Shown: positions 14,416 through 22,064 of the stretch, in pieces | How positions within the stretch are numbered: position 1 is the stretch's first letter | Layout: each line of letters starts with the position of its first letter | DNA from: a virus | DNA: 23,284 nucleotides | Strand: one strand, 5' to 3' | Virus record (IMG/VR): IMGVR_UViG_3300042882_000911 | Location: 1 to 23,284 of that record | Program-made: the position numbers and the translations under genes | The notes under the pieces: model-generated | What the model was told of the DNA's origin: nothing | Databases searched by the model: none | What the model saw: the letters and a program-made list of their open reading frames with translations, nothing else

Positions 14416-16115
14416 TAGCAGCCTCCTGGGCGGGCTCGCAGCATGGCGGGGTCTTCGTAGCCTACGCCGGAGAGCGTGATGTAGCGGAGGATGTCGATCC
14501 AATCTTTTGTCGCACCGCGTTTGCCGTCGGCACCGGTCCATGTCTTGAGCGCGTAGATGAGGTTTTTGCAGCGTTCGGAGATGTAGAGGCGCGGCGAGTT
14601 GAGGGCATCGACCGGCGCTTCCTCGTTGTAGGCAAGCCAATCGTTGATGAGCGTGACACCTTCCACGATGGCTTGCCCGCTGGTGGCGCGGAAGTCGAGC
14701 CCGATGCGGTCGCTGCATTGCTCGATGAGGGTTCGCACGCCTTCCTGCGTCATCGTCGGCGTATTGCCGTAGCGGCTATCCATCCAACGCTCGGCGGGCT
14801 CGGCGGAGTCGGCTTTCTCGGCGGCATCGATGATGCGCTTGTAATCCTCGAAGCCAAAACCGGCGCAGGCTTTTTGTGCTGGCCCAGGGCGGCCGTCTTG
14901 CAGCTTGCCATCCGCCTCGGCCCACGCGCCGGGATAGCCCACGCCCTCGATGTATTCGAGCTGGTCTGGCCACTCGCGGTAAATCCAGCACCGGCCATCC
15001 GGCGTGTAGCGGATCCAAAGCATGGCCCATGTCTTCCCCTCGCCAGGATCGACAAAGTGAAAGACCGTGCCATCCCCCGGCACCTTGTCGGCAGGCACCA
15101 CATGCACCGTGTCGCGGAATTTTGGGAACATGGACATCCTCGCCTTGGTCGGCACGCCGTAGGCACGCATGAGGATGCGCTCGCGGTTGCTGCCGCGCAG
15201 CTCGGTTTCCATGGCCTCGGGGTTGCCGTAGGGGTTGTCGGAGGTGTGGAAATAAACGACGCGGGCTTTCTCGCGGGTGCATTGCTGGCTGCGCGGCACT
15301 TGCTCCAAGCCGATCAAGTTGCCATCGCGGTAGCGCGGCAGGAGCGGGGCATCGACTTCCTCAAGCGTCTTCGCGCCGTCGAGGTATTCTTTGACGGTCG
15401 TTGTGTAGCCTTCAATCGGCGTAAAGCCAATACCCAGCTCGCCGTCGCGGGTGAGCAAACGGAAGCGCAGCGCCTCGATCCAATCCGGCGTCACCAATTC
15501 ATCGGCCCATACGAAATCCAACTCCGAGCCTTCGATAGAAGTGACATCCATGCTGTAAAATTTGAACCAACACTGCGAGCCATTCGGCAGCACCAGCGAG
15601 TTTTCGGTGAAGCCGCCTTTCTGCGAGTAGGTGATGTTTGCCACGCTGCCTTTTTTGAGTTTGCCACTTCCGGCCGGCCGCCATTCCTGCGGCAGATACT
15701 CCCAAATGTAGGGTTGCTGACTCTGGATTGACGCGGCCTCTGTGCTTTGCAGGCACCACACCTTTGCGCCGGGTTTGTTGACCAGGTGCTGCATGGCCCG
15801 CCGCGCATAGTAGCGCGACTTGCCCGAGCGGTTGCCGCCGAGGATGAGAAGCTCCGTGACGCCTTTGGGGAATTTTTCCCGCAGCTCCGAGAATGCGGCA
15901 TCCGCCCGCGCCCAAGCGGGATTCTCCCACCCGTAGCGCCAAGGGTCTTCGACCATGCGGGCAATCTGCTCCTCGCGCTCGCGGTGGATGGCGAGCAACT
16001 GCGCCTCGGTGGCTCCCAGGCGTTGCCCCCGATACTGCACGACAAAGGTGCCGTCGGGTCGGCGGCCCTCGATGACGATCTCTAAAATGACTGGGCTTTT
16101 GGTTTGAGGAATCAT
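14412..16115 (-). CDS. terL: Large terminase subunit
   Basis: A 567-aa packaging motor. The ATPase domain has Walker A GGNRSGKS (93-100) and Walker B DFVWADE (200-206, catalytic Glu206), with the coupling segment GIGFTPIEG near 229-236. The C-terminal nuclease domain has FVDPGEG (Asp356), a possible second acid at Asp446 (WMDSR) and a final WIDILRY (Asp541). This is the RNase H-like nuclease that cuts concatemers. The size is usual for the family. The ATG at 16115 overlaps the preceding stop by ATGA, so a longer upstream start is rejected. No recognisable small terminase gene is adjacent. Nearby packaging partners might be one of the small HTH proteins. Confidence 0.93.
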   Translation of the reverse strand: MIPQTKSPVILEIVIEGRRPDGTFVVQYRGQRLGATEAQLLAIHREREEQIARMVEDPWRYGWENPAWARADAAFSELREKFPKGVTELLILGGNRSGKSRYYARRAMQHLVNKPGAKVWCLQSTEAASIQSQQPYIWEYLPQEWRPAGSGKLKKGSVANITYSQKGGFTENSLVLPNGSQCWFKFYSMDVTSIEGSELDFVWADELVTPDWIEALRFRLLTRDGELGIGFTPIEGYTTTVKEYLDGAKTLEEVDAPLLPRYRDGNLIGLEQVPRSQQCTREKARVVYFHTSDNPYGNPEAMETELRGSNRERILMRAYGVPTKARMSMFPKFRDTVHVVPADKVPGDGTVFHFVDPGEGKTWAMLWIRYTPDGRCWIYREWPDQLEYIEGVGYPGAWAEADGKLQDGRPGPAQKACAGFGFEDYKRIIDAAEKADSAEPAERWMDSRYGNTPTMTQEGVRTLIEQCSDRIGLDFRATSGQAIVEGVTLINDWLAYNEEAPVDALNSPRLYISERCKNLIYALKTWTGADGKRGATKDWIDILRYITLSGVGYEDPAMLRARPGGCY

Positions 16116-16294
16116 GGCCGCCTCAGAAGGGGTTGCAAAATTTTCGCCTTTGTTTTGTAGCCAAGCCGCACGCAAGTTTCGTGAGCTTCGCGCAAAACAG
16201 CACTCTCAGGATAAACGCCCGTGATGCGGAAATACTTGGTTTGAACCCGCAAATCATCAGCGGATGTATGCACCAGACAATCTACCTCTTTCAT
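16112..16294 (-). CDS. Unknown 60-aa protein upstream of terL
   Basis: A 60-aa protein (MKEVDCLVHTSADDLRVQTK, then a basic end KTKAKILQPLLRRP). It has ATGA overlaps at both ends and so lies firmly in the reading chain into terL. No family was recognised. It is too short and lacks an HTH pattern to be called a small terminase. Confidence 0.7.
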   Translation of the reverse strand: MKEVDCLVHTSADDLRVQTKYFRITGVYPESAVLREAHETCVRLGYKTKAKILQPLLRRP

Positions 16295-16473
16295 TTTGTA
16301 GCCCTTTTCAGTTCATCCTCATGCATGCTCAACCAGGCGACGGCTTTGCCAGCATCGCCGACATCATCGACCGTCACGCACAGGTCGGAGATGACTCCGG
16401 CGTCTTGGAGAAGGTTGAGCGCATGGGTGGCATCGATGCGGCGGTGGGCAATGTAGTCGCGGAGGGAGTTCAT
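16291..16473 (-). CDS. Unknown 60-aa helical protein
   Basis: A 60-aa protein with NSLRDYIAHRRIDATHALNL, then LQDAGVISDLCVTVDDVG and AWLSMHEDELKRATK. It is predicted to be mostly helical. ATGA overlaps at both ends place it in the same coupled block. No family was recognised. Confidence 0.7.
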   Translation of the reverse strand: MNSLRDYIAHRRIDATHALNLLQDAGVISDLCVTVDDVGDAGKAVAWLSMHEDELKRATK

Positions 16474-16763
16474 TGGGATTTCTTCCAGCGCTTCAGTGCA
16501 GCGGCAATTTTTATGGCAGCGTCAGGACATTCGTGGTCATGCCGCCCAAGGCAGTGCGCAGCGACACTGGCCAGCCCGTCGGCAACGGCCCGCGCCTCAG
16601 TGTAGTTGTCGAAATGTATCTTCTCCTGCTCCCTCGCCTCGTCTCGCTCGCGTTCCAACTCTTCAGCAAACTCAACCGGAACAACGTGCGTCGGAACTGC
16701 ATTTCCTCGAATGAGTCCTTCCCGTCGTTCTGCATCCGTCTCTGGCGTTAGTTGTCGGCTCAT
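16470..16763 (-). CDS. Unknown 97-aa protein with central charged helix
   Basis: A 97-aa protein. An N-terminal TPETDAERREGL segment and a segment VPVEFAEELERERDEAREQE forming a charged helix recall a common class of small phage proteins of unknown function. The C-terminal part has CLGRHDHECPDAAIKIAAAL with Cys and His residues that could bind metal. It is coupled by ATGA on both sides. Confidence 0.75.
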   Translation of the reverse strand: MSRQLTPETDAERREGLIRGNAVPTHVVPVEFAEELERERDEAREQEKIHFDNYTEARAVADGLASVAAHCLGRHDHECPDAAIKIAAALKRWKKSQ

Positions 16764-17005
16764 AGCTCGCTTTCAAAAGTCCGCGCCTTCACGATCAAGC
16801 GCCTGGCGTTTTCCATGAGGTCGAAGAAAATTTCCTGCTCCCCGATCTCGCGGCTGTATTCCGGCGGTCGCGCATAGGTGAGGACGGCGCGGAGGTTGGC
16901 GGCCAGGTCGGTGGCGAGCTTGCAACAATGTGCGGCTCCAGGGTGGTCCTGCCACTCGCGGTGGCAGGCAGGGCAGGATATGGCTGAATCTGAGATGATT
17001 GACAT
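16760..17005 (-). CDS. Unknown 81-aa protein with Cys motif
   Basis: An 81-aa protein. CPAC (11-14) and HCC (26-28) near the N-terminus could form a small zinc site; the rest is a long helix ending in VKARTFESEL. The ATG at 17005 has a leader of C-runs then A-rich bases (CCCACCCATAAAACAA) and no Shine-Dalgarno. A longer in-frame start at 17170 would overlap two possible small genes and is less likely. The stop overlaps the next start by ATGA. Confidence 0.65.
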   Translation of the reverse strand: MSIISDSAISCPACHREWQDHPGAAHCCKLATDLAANLRAVLTYARPPEYSREIGEQEIFFDLMENARRLIVKARTFESEL

Positions 17006-17010
17006 TTGTT

Positions 17011-17115
17011 TTATGGGTGGGTTGAAGGTTGTTGTGCGCGTATCCGCCGCGCCCCGGCTCTTTGTCCGTGGTTTGTGGAGACCTGAAAGAGGGAGGTCAT
17101 AATGATTTGAGCCAT
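17011..17115 (-). CDS. Possible 34-aa microprotein
   Basis: A short frame with ATG at 17115 and stop 5 bases before the next gene's start. The product begins MAQIIMTSLFQVSTNHGQ and is basic in the middle (RAGARRIRAQQ). No family. It fills an otherwise unexplained gap in a region where genes are packed edge to edge, but there is no overlap to confirm it. The DNA may instead be a leader or regulatory stretch. Confidence 0.3.
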   Translation of the reverse strand: MAQIIMTSLFQVSTNHGQRAGARRIRAQQPSTHP

Positions 17116-17130
17116 CCGCAAATTTTCCGT

Positions 17131-17193
17131 TCAGACTCGGCCTCCTCGCGTGACTCTCACCGACTGGCACTCACGGCTTACCGATCCTCTCAT
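17131..17193 (-). CDS. Possible 20-aa leader peptide
   Basis: A 20-codon frame whose ATG overlaps the stop of the 78-aa gene by ATGA, the junction type used throughout this window. The product is basic (MRGSVSRECQSVRVTRGGRV). It may be only a chance frame after the stop. Confidence 0.3.
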   Translation of the reverse strand: MRGSVSRECQSVRVTRGGRV

Positions 17194-17426
17194 CGCAAAA
17201 GACTGAGCTCGATGCGGTGAATCTCGTTCTCGATCTCCGCCAGCATCGCCCACTGCTCGCGGGTGTAGATGCCGCAAAATGGGAAAAAGCACTTGAAAAA
17301 TTTGCCGTTCTCAAAGAAAATCACCACTTTACCCAAAGTGTCCGGACACTTTGGGGACGGCGTGTTCGCGGCAAGATCGAAGTGATATTCGGTAATATTG
17401 CGGGTGGATGTGTGGTGAATGGTCAT
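17190..17426 (-). CDS. Unknown 78-aa protein after the helicase
   Basis: A 78-aa protein beginning 3 bases after the helicase stop. It has an aromatic segment VVIFFENGKFFKCFFPFCGI and a C-terminal acidic helix (AMLAEIENEIHRIELSLL). No family was recognised. Its close spacing to dnaB suggests co-translation and a possible early role. Confidence 0.7.
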   Translation of the reverse strand: MTIHHTSTRNITEYHFDLAANTPSPKCPDTLGKVVIFFENGKFFKCFFPFCGIYTREQWAMLAEIENEIHRIELSLLR

Positions 17427-17429
17427 GTG

Positions 17430-18794
17430 TTATTTCTGCCTCTCGTTCTGGTTGTTGCTATAGAGTTTCTTTGTGACATTGCGGAATATGGTTTGTTGGC
17501 CTACGAAGTTGAGTTCTATCTCGGGCGTGGGGCCGTTTCGTTGCTTGGCGACGAGCAGCAAGGTGTTGTGCTCCATGGGCTCTTCGTCCTCGCCGCGTTT
17601 CTTGTTTTTGTCCAACCTGTGAATTAAGAGAACCGTATCAGCGTCTTGCTCGATGCTGCCCGATTCGCGGAGGTTGGAGAGCTTGGGCTTGGAGCCTTCG
17701 TCGGCGTCGCGGTTTAGCTGCGCCAGGGCGATGATCGGGACGTTGAGTTCCTTGGCTGTGGTCTTGAGCGCCTTGGAAATCTCGCTGACTTCCAGCGCCC
17801 GGCTCTCGCCTGCCCGCTTGGAGGATCCGTGCATGAATTGCAGGTAATCGACGACGATGAGGCCGAGTCCGTGGGCGGTCTTTGCCCGGCGGGCGCGGCT
17901 GCGGAACTGCGCGACGGTGAGGCCGGGCGTGTCGTCGAGGTAGAGCGGAGCCTTGGTGAGCTTCTGTGCGGCCATGCTGACGGTGTTCAAATCCTGCTGT
18001 TTGAAAAAACCGCTTCGAACGAGCTGAAGATCAAGGCCAGCCTCGGAACAAATGGCACGGACCATGAGTTCCGTGCTGGGCATTTCGACGGAGAAAACAA
18101 GCGTGGGCACATTGCTGGTATGGGCTGCGTGCAAAGCGATTTGCATCCCAAGAGCCGACTTGCCGCACGCGGGGCGGGCGGCGATGACGATCATTTGCCC
18201 GCCAAGAAATCCCCCTGTCGAGCGATCCAGATCATGGATGCCTGTGGCCAAACCAACGGTCTCGCCTCGGTTTGCATACACTTTTTCGATATGGTCAACG
18301 GCGGCCATTACAGCCGTCTTGCAGTGCGAGACGGGGTTTTCCCTTGTCGAGGTGTCTCGGAGGGCGTAGAGGGCCTGCTCGCAGCGTTCTTGGGCATCCT
18401 CTGTGGTGAGTGCAAAGTCGTTTGCCGCCTCGGCCATGGCGAGGGCCGCTTGGCGCATGGCCCGGCGTTTCCACACATCGAGCACCTCGGCAGCGTAGTG
18501 CCGCCAGTTCATCGTGATGGCGAGTTCCTGCACAAGCTCAGTGAGATAGGCGTAGCCGCCGCACTCCTCAAGCTGGCCAGCCTTCTCCAACTCGGTCGTG
18601 ACCAGGATGACATCCACCGGCCGGGCGCCCTGCCGCATGGCGGCGACAATGCCCATGATGCACTGGTGCGCGGGCAAGACAAATTGCTCAGGCGTGAGCG
18701 CTTCGAGCACGCTATCGGCCGTGCGGCCATCGCTCACCGCTGCGCCGACGACGGCCTTTTCGGCGATTTGATTTTCGGGAAGGGGGTTTCTCAT
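17430..18794 (-). CDS. dnaB: Replicative DNA helicase, DnaB type
   Basis: A 454-aa protein with the two domains of DnaB. The N-terminal helical domain spans about 5-105 (PENQIAEKAVVGAAV, then YLTELVQELAITMNWRHYAA). The C-terminal RecA-like domain has Walker A ARPACGKS (206-213), Walker B LIVVDYLQ (312-319), the AQLNR motif (358-362) and an arginine-finger region KQRNGPT (418-424). It unwinds DNA 5' to 3' at the fork. The ATG at 18794 overlaps the upstream stop by ATGA. A replication initiator is two genes upstream and could load it; no separate AAA+ loader is seen. Confidence 0.93.
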   Translation of the reverse strand: MRNPLPENQIAEKAVVGAAVSDGRTADSVLEALTPEQFVLPAHQCIMGIVAAMRQGARPVDVILVTTELEKAGQLEECGGYAYLTELVQELAITMNWRHYAAEVLDVWKRRAMRQAALAMAEAANDFALTTEDAQERCEQALYALRDTSTRENPVSHCKTAVMAAVDHIEKVYANRGETVGLATGIHDLDRSTGGFLGGQMIVIAARPACGKSALGMQIALHAAHTSNVPTLVFSVEMPSTELMVRAICSEAGLDLQLVRSGFFKQQDLNTVSMAAQKLTKAPLYLDDTPGLTVAQFRSRARRAKTAHGLGLIVVDYLQFMHGSSKRAGESRALEVSEISKALKTTAKELNVPIIALAQLNRDADEGSKPKLSNLRESGSIEQDADTVLLIHRLDKNKKRGEDEEPMEHNTLLLVAKQRNGPTPEIELNFVGQQTIFRNVTKKLYSNNQNERQK

Positions 18795-19117
18795 TTTTTG
18801 ATTCGGGCTGCGGCCATGGCGGTGGCCTTCCGGAGGTTCGATCCAAAGCCGAGAAGGTGGAAAACCTTGCAGCACACGGTCGGGTTCACCTCATGCCCGA
18901 GGAGGCGAAACATCTCCGTGCCGTCCGCGTTCACCATGGGCGAGCCATCGGGGTGCGTCATGGGGGCGTAGATGGGGTCATCCATGGGGCGGCTCTCATA
19001 GGTGCCGACCTGCCAGCAAAGGAAGTCATTGACACACTCCGCATTGTGCCGCGTCACGACACAGAATGCCTCCGTGTCGGTGGATTTAAGTTCAATCGTT
19101 TCGATTACGTTTATCAT
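18791..19117 (-). CDS. Unknown 108-aa protein between initiator and helicase
   Basis: A 108-aa protein from the ATG at 19117 (MINVIETIELKSTDTEAFCV). The middle, PIYAPMTHPDGSPMVNADGTEMF, looks like a beta-hairpin region, and the end is basic and helical. A start at 19165 would overlap the upstream gene and is rejected. The leader is A-rich without a Shine-Dalgarno. The function is unknown; its position between initiator and helicase, with ATGA coupling to the helicase, suggests a replication accessory role. Confidence 0.7.
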   Translation of the reverse strand: MINVIETIELKSTDTEAFCVVTRHNAECVNDFLCWQVGTYESRPMDDPIYAPMTHPDGSPMVNADGTEMFRLLGHEVNPTVCCKVFHLLGFGSNLRKATAMAAARIKK

Positions 19118-19133
19118 GTTGGTTTTTTTGTTT

Positions 19134-20036
19134 TTATGCTGCGGCTTGAGTGCGATGTTTTTCACGCACCCAAGCTTTCATGGAGTCAGGGAGAAGCGAC
19201 CAGGTGGAGAGGTTGCATTCGGGAAATTCAGAGGTCACAAGGTCTTGCCAGCCTTCCGGTTCAGCGGAGACTGCGGGTGCTGCCGAGAGGCTCATGCCCG
19301 AGCGGCCTGCCCAATCGCGGGCACGGGTCACCTCGGCGAGGATGTTGTTGAGAAGCGTGGATAAATCCTTGCGGCGGAACTGCGCGGCCGCGCCTTCTTT
19401 TTGCCGGTAGGCCCACTCCAGGAAGCGCCAATCCTCTTCGCTCACGTCCGCCGCCGCCTTTTTATTTTTCTCCCAAGCACGGGTGGCGGATGAGTCGAGA
19501 GGTGTCTCGGCTCGAATGTGGAAGAGGTTTCGGAAGCGGGTGAGGACAGGATGCGGTGGTGCCGGTGTCGGTTCGCATTCCATGACCAACTCGATGTCCC
19601 CTTGGGGACTTATAGGGGTATTATCTATTCTATTCTTATTTAGGTCATCGCCCCGTGATATGGCCGTCATATCGGTTGTATGACGGTCTGATGACGAGCC
19701 TCTATATTTTGATGACGCTTTAGCCATCACTGCGCGTCTTTTTGCAGACGCTCCATTATGCTCATCGAAGCGTGCAATCTCCACGCCATCTTCATCTTCC
19801 AAAATCCAACCGACTTTTACCAAGGCGGCTCCAAGTCCTTTCAAGCCCGTCTTGCGGTCGATAGCTCCGAGGGAGAGCCCTTCCAGCCGTCCATCCGTGC
19901 TCTGCTCGTCGGCCATTGACCATATCCAATACAGCCCGCCGATGACCTCGCGCTCGGGCTTGTTTGTGATGTCGCAAATCTTGGCGATCCGAGGATCGTC
20001 CCAAAGGTTACTGCGCATTTTTATCCAGTTTGACAT
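19134..20036 (-). CDS. Phage replication initiator with winged-helix N-terminus
   Basis: A 300-aa protein. The N-terminus (SNWIKMRSNLWDDPRIAKIC, then REVIGGLYWIWSMADEQS and LVKVGWILEDEDGVEIARFD) is the winged-helix domain typical of phage replication proteins that bind the origin or help load DnaB. A flexible linker (about 100-170) follows, then a helical C-terminal domain (RAWEKNKKAAADVSEEDWRF, STLLNNILAEVTRARDW). The ATG at 20036 is preceded by an A-rich leader. It is encoded two genes ahead of the helicase, which supports the role. The origin itself was not identified with confidence. Confidence 0.8.
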   Translation of the reverse strand: MSNWIKMRSNLWDDPRIAKICDITNKPEREVIGGLYWIWSMADEQSTDGRLEGLSLGAIDRKTGLKGLGAALVKVGWILEDEDGVEIARFDEHNGASAKRRAVMAKASSKYRGSSSDRHTTDMTAISRGDDLNKNRIDNTPISPQGDIELVMECEPTPAPPHPVLTRFRNLFHIRAETPLDSSATRAWEKNKKAAADVSEEDWRFLEWAYRQKEGAAAQFRRKDLSTLLNNILAEVTRARDWAGRSGMSLSAAPAVSAEPEGWQDLVTSEFPECNLSTWSLLPDSMKAWVREKHRTQAAA

Positions 20037-20038
20037 AC

Positions 20039-20251
20039 TTATTTTTTCTTTCTTTTTTGAAGCTGCGAATCCCACCAAACGCTCCGAGTGCGGACGCCTC
20101 GACTTTCCAACCAACGGTCGCAAGCAGCCGAGATCGCCCGGCTGTCGCGCACAGAGAGCCAACCCACCCGCGCATCGTCAGGCCCGAGGGCTTGCTCCGA
20201 TTTATCTTGGCGGGGGTGTTGCTGGTGTAGGTCCAATTCAATGCCTCTCAT
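20039..20251 (-). CDS. Unknown 70-aa basic protein
   Basis: A 70-aa protein whose ATG overlaps the exonuclease stop by ATGA. A competing frame (20008-20241) lacks any such link, so this one is preferred. The product contains WLSVRDSRAISAACDRWLES and ends in Gln-Lys-Arg-Lys-rich residues. It is basic and may bind nucleic acid. The stop is 2 bases before the initiator start. Confidence 0.65.
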   Translation of the reverse strand: MRGIELDLHQQHPRQDKSEQALGPDDARVGWLSVRDSRAISAACDRWLESRGVRTRSVWWDSQLQKRKKK

Positions 20252-20826
20252 GCAGTCACATTCTTAGGGGCCATCTCGACCAGCCGATGCAGGCGGTGGA
20301 AGCACGCCAGCGTCATCAGCGCATCCTCCAGCGCATTGTGCGTCTTCCCCGAGCGGGAGAAGCCCAGCGACGCCGCGATATGGTCCAGGTTTAACCGAGG
20401 CTGCCCATCCTTGCCCACCGGCAGGGGAAGCGCGTCCGCCTCGTAGGCCAGCCACGCAGCCGCTTGCAGGTCCACCATCTTGCCCATGGGCCATGTCAGC
20501 TCATTCCGCGCAAACGCCGTGCGAAGGAAGTCACGGTCGAAAGCCACATTGCAGCCAGCCAGCACCGAGAACCGGCGCGTGCCCAGCCAGAGAGCCAAGT
20601 CCTGCATCACATCCCGCTCCGGCCGCCCGTTTTTTTCCAGAAAATCCAGCGTAAAGCCATTCTTCGCCAGCGCCTCGGGCTCGCAAATCCACTCAGGGTT
20701 CGGCTTGATAATTGCAGTAAATGCCTCTCCATCCATGGAATCCACTGCCGCCACGCTCAAGAGCGCGTTTGTCGAGGGGTCGAAGCCCCCCGTTTCCGTG
20801 TCGATGACAATCAATCGTGTTTTCAT
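20248..20826 (-). CDS. DEDDh 3'-5' exonuclease (DnaQ/RNase T type)
   Basis: A 192-aa protein with all five DEDDh residues: D9 and E11 in VIDTETGGFDP, D97 in NVAFDRDF, H163 and D168 in HNALEDAL. The two-metal-ion family includes DnaQ proofreading subunits, RNase T and oligoribonuclease. It could edit or trim DNA or RNA ends during phage replication. The start at 20826 overlaps the stop of a 31-aa gene by ATGA and is followed by KTRLIVIDT, the normal first strand; upstream in-frame starts are rejected. There is no polymerase gene in the window. Confidence 0.9.
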   Translation of the reverse strand: MKTRLIVIDTETGGFDPSTNALLSVAAVDSMDGEAFTAIIKPNPEWICEPEALAKNGFTLDFLEKNGRPERDVMQDLALWLGTRRFSVLAGCNVAFDRDFLRTAFARNELTWPMGKMVDLQAAAWLAYEADALPLPVGKDGQPRLNLDHIAASLGFSRSGKTHNALEDALMTLACFHRLHRLVEMAPKNVTA

Positions 20827-20918
20827 TTTTTCGGGGCTGTTTTTTTTTGCTCCAAGAAACGGCGGTAAAGCGCAACGCTCACGACCGCATCTTGATACAG
20901 GGTTTTTGTTTTTTTCAT
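20823..20918 (-). CDS. 31-aa microprotein coupled on both sides
   Basis: A 31-codon gene with an ATGA overlap at each end, joining the 95-aa gene and the exonuclease gene. The product is basic at both ends, with MKKTKTLYQDAVVSVALYRR and a Lys-rich tail, and is probably one helix. No family. The double coupling is the reason to call it. It may exist mainly to carry ribosomes to the exonuclease start. Confidence 0.55.
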   Translation of the reverse strand: MKKTKTLYQDAVVSVALYRRFLEQKKTAPKK

Positions 20919-21202
20919 AAAGATCCAATAGCAGGGGCAAAGCGTTGTTTGAGCGGCATCCAGATGTCCTGCTCCCCAGGCATCGCCGGAACCATCTCGC
21001 CGGGGCGGTAAAACCGGCTGTCCTTCACCCGCATCAACGCCACACGCATCGTGCCCGCCTCGCCCGTAGGAATTTGCACCTGCATCAGGTAGCGGTTAGG
21101 AGTCGGGCGATACACCTTCACCTTCACCGGTTGATCAGGCACCGCCTCCGGTGTCACAGCAGCGCCCAGCGCCGCGTTTTTTTTATTTTTTGAGTCAGAC
21201 AT
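20915..21202 (-). CDS. Unknown 95-aa early protein
   Basis: A 95-aa protein with a polar N-terminus (SDSKNKKNAALGAAVTPEAV) and a beta-rich remainder (KVKVYRPTPNRYLMQVQIP, RVALMRVKDSRFYRPGEMV). No family was recognised. It starts 3 bases after the larger HTH gene and is coupled by ATGA to the microprotein downstream. Confidence 0.7.
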   Translation of the reverse strand: MSDSKNKKNAALGAAVTPEAVPDQPVKVKVYRPTPNRYLMQVQIPTGEAGTMRVALMRVKDSRFYRPGEMVPAMPGEQDIWMPLKQRFAPAIGSL

Positions 21203-21205
21203 ATG

Positions 21206-22042
21206 TTAGTTAGTGGAAAGCTCCTCAGCGGCCTCCTGCGATACAGAGGCCCCTTTGCATAAAATTTTCTGCTCACCCAAATCAGTGCTATGTAATGGGG
21301 GGGTGTCCGAAAATCCGACCCCCTCCCCCCCCTCTTGATCGACCGCCACGGCCTCGACCTCGACCGGCTCGACGGCGCAAGTGGTGTCTAAAGTGGTGTC
21401 CCGCCTGCCGTCTGCGTAGGCAAAGCCTTCTGATTCGGTATCAGAGACCATGTCAACCAGGCATCCCGAGACGGTTTCGGCGCCCGATCCGTCCGACCCC
21501 TTTTGTCCCGACCCGCTCCCGTGTGGACCGGTTACCGGGACAACTTCGGCCTCGAGGAGCGGCAGGCTGGCCAGCATCTCGCTTAGTTTGTCCTGGGAAA
21601 CCTCAACCTTCTCCACCCGGCTTGTCGCCTCACCCGATAACAACTGCAGCTTGTCCACCATCACAGCGGCCACGATGGCCGCGTCCTTGGCGTTGTTGAT
21701 AGTCGGCACCAACTCAACGACCCGCTCCACCGAAAGCCGCGCCGCAGTCCGCACATTCCGCAGCAACTCCTTTTTATGCTGCTCTATAGAAATTCCTTCC
21801 CGCTCTTGGACAGCCGCCACCGTGTTGCGGCTGACTCCCAGGGCTCGAGCCATTGCCGACATACTCAGCCCCTCGGCGCTCATGCGGCAGATCGCCCGGT
21901 AAACCTCCGGCCGGCGGGCAAGCAACCGCTCACCGCTAAACTCTCCAGTAGCCTCGAGCTTCTCAGCCCCGATTTCCGCCTCCGCAAAAAGAAAAGGCGC
22001 GGCAGACTCCAAGGCGTCGGCTTTCATCAAAGGGGATTCCAT
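21206..22042 (-). CDS. HTH DNA-binding protein with acidic low-complexity tail
   Basis: A 278-aa protein from the ATG at 22042. Residues about 44-82 contain a helix-turn-helix (AICRMSAEGLSMSAMARALG, then VSRNTVAAVQEREG). A helical domain follows (about 88-165). The last 110 residues are acidic and rich in Gly and Ser, probably disordered. The fold could serve as an early regulator, or as a small-terminase-like protein, since no other small terminase is evident. The coding DNA has an 8-base G run (plus strand 21325-21332) and nearby 5- and 7-base C/G runs. A TTG start 13 codons upstream is possible but less likely. Confidence 0.7.
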   Translation of the reverse strand: MESPLMKADALESAAPFLFAEAEIGAEKLEATGEFSGERLLARRPEVYRAICRMSAEGLSMSAMARALGVSRNTVAAVQEREGISIEQHKKELLRNVRTAARLSVERVVELVPTINNAKDAAIVAAVMVDKLQLLSGEATSRVEKVEVSQDKLSEMLASLPLLEAEVVPVTGPHGSGSGQKGSDGSGAETVSGCLVDMVSDTESEGFAYADGRRDTTLDTTCAVEPVEVEAVAVDQEGGEGVGFSDTPPLHSTDLGEQKILCKGASVSQEAAEELSTN

Positions 22043-22064
22043 AAAAAACAAAAAACGGCGGCGG

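Noticed and set aside
14409-15731. Long plus-strand open frame of 440 codons
   Set aside because: It is antisense to the large terminase gene, has no domain I recognise, and mirrors the high-GC codon bias of that gene.
17829-18971. Long plus-strand open frame of 380 codons
   Set aside because: It is antisense to the helicase gene and the 108-aa gene, whose motifs and ATGA overlaps show they are real.
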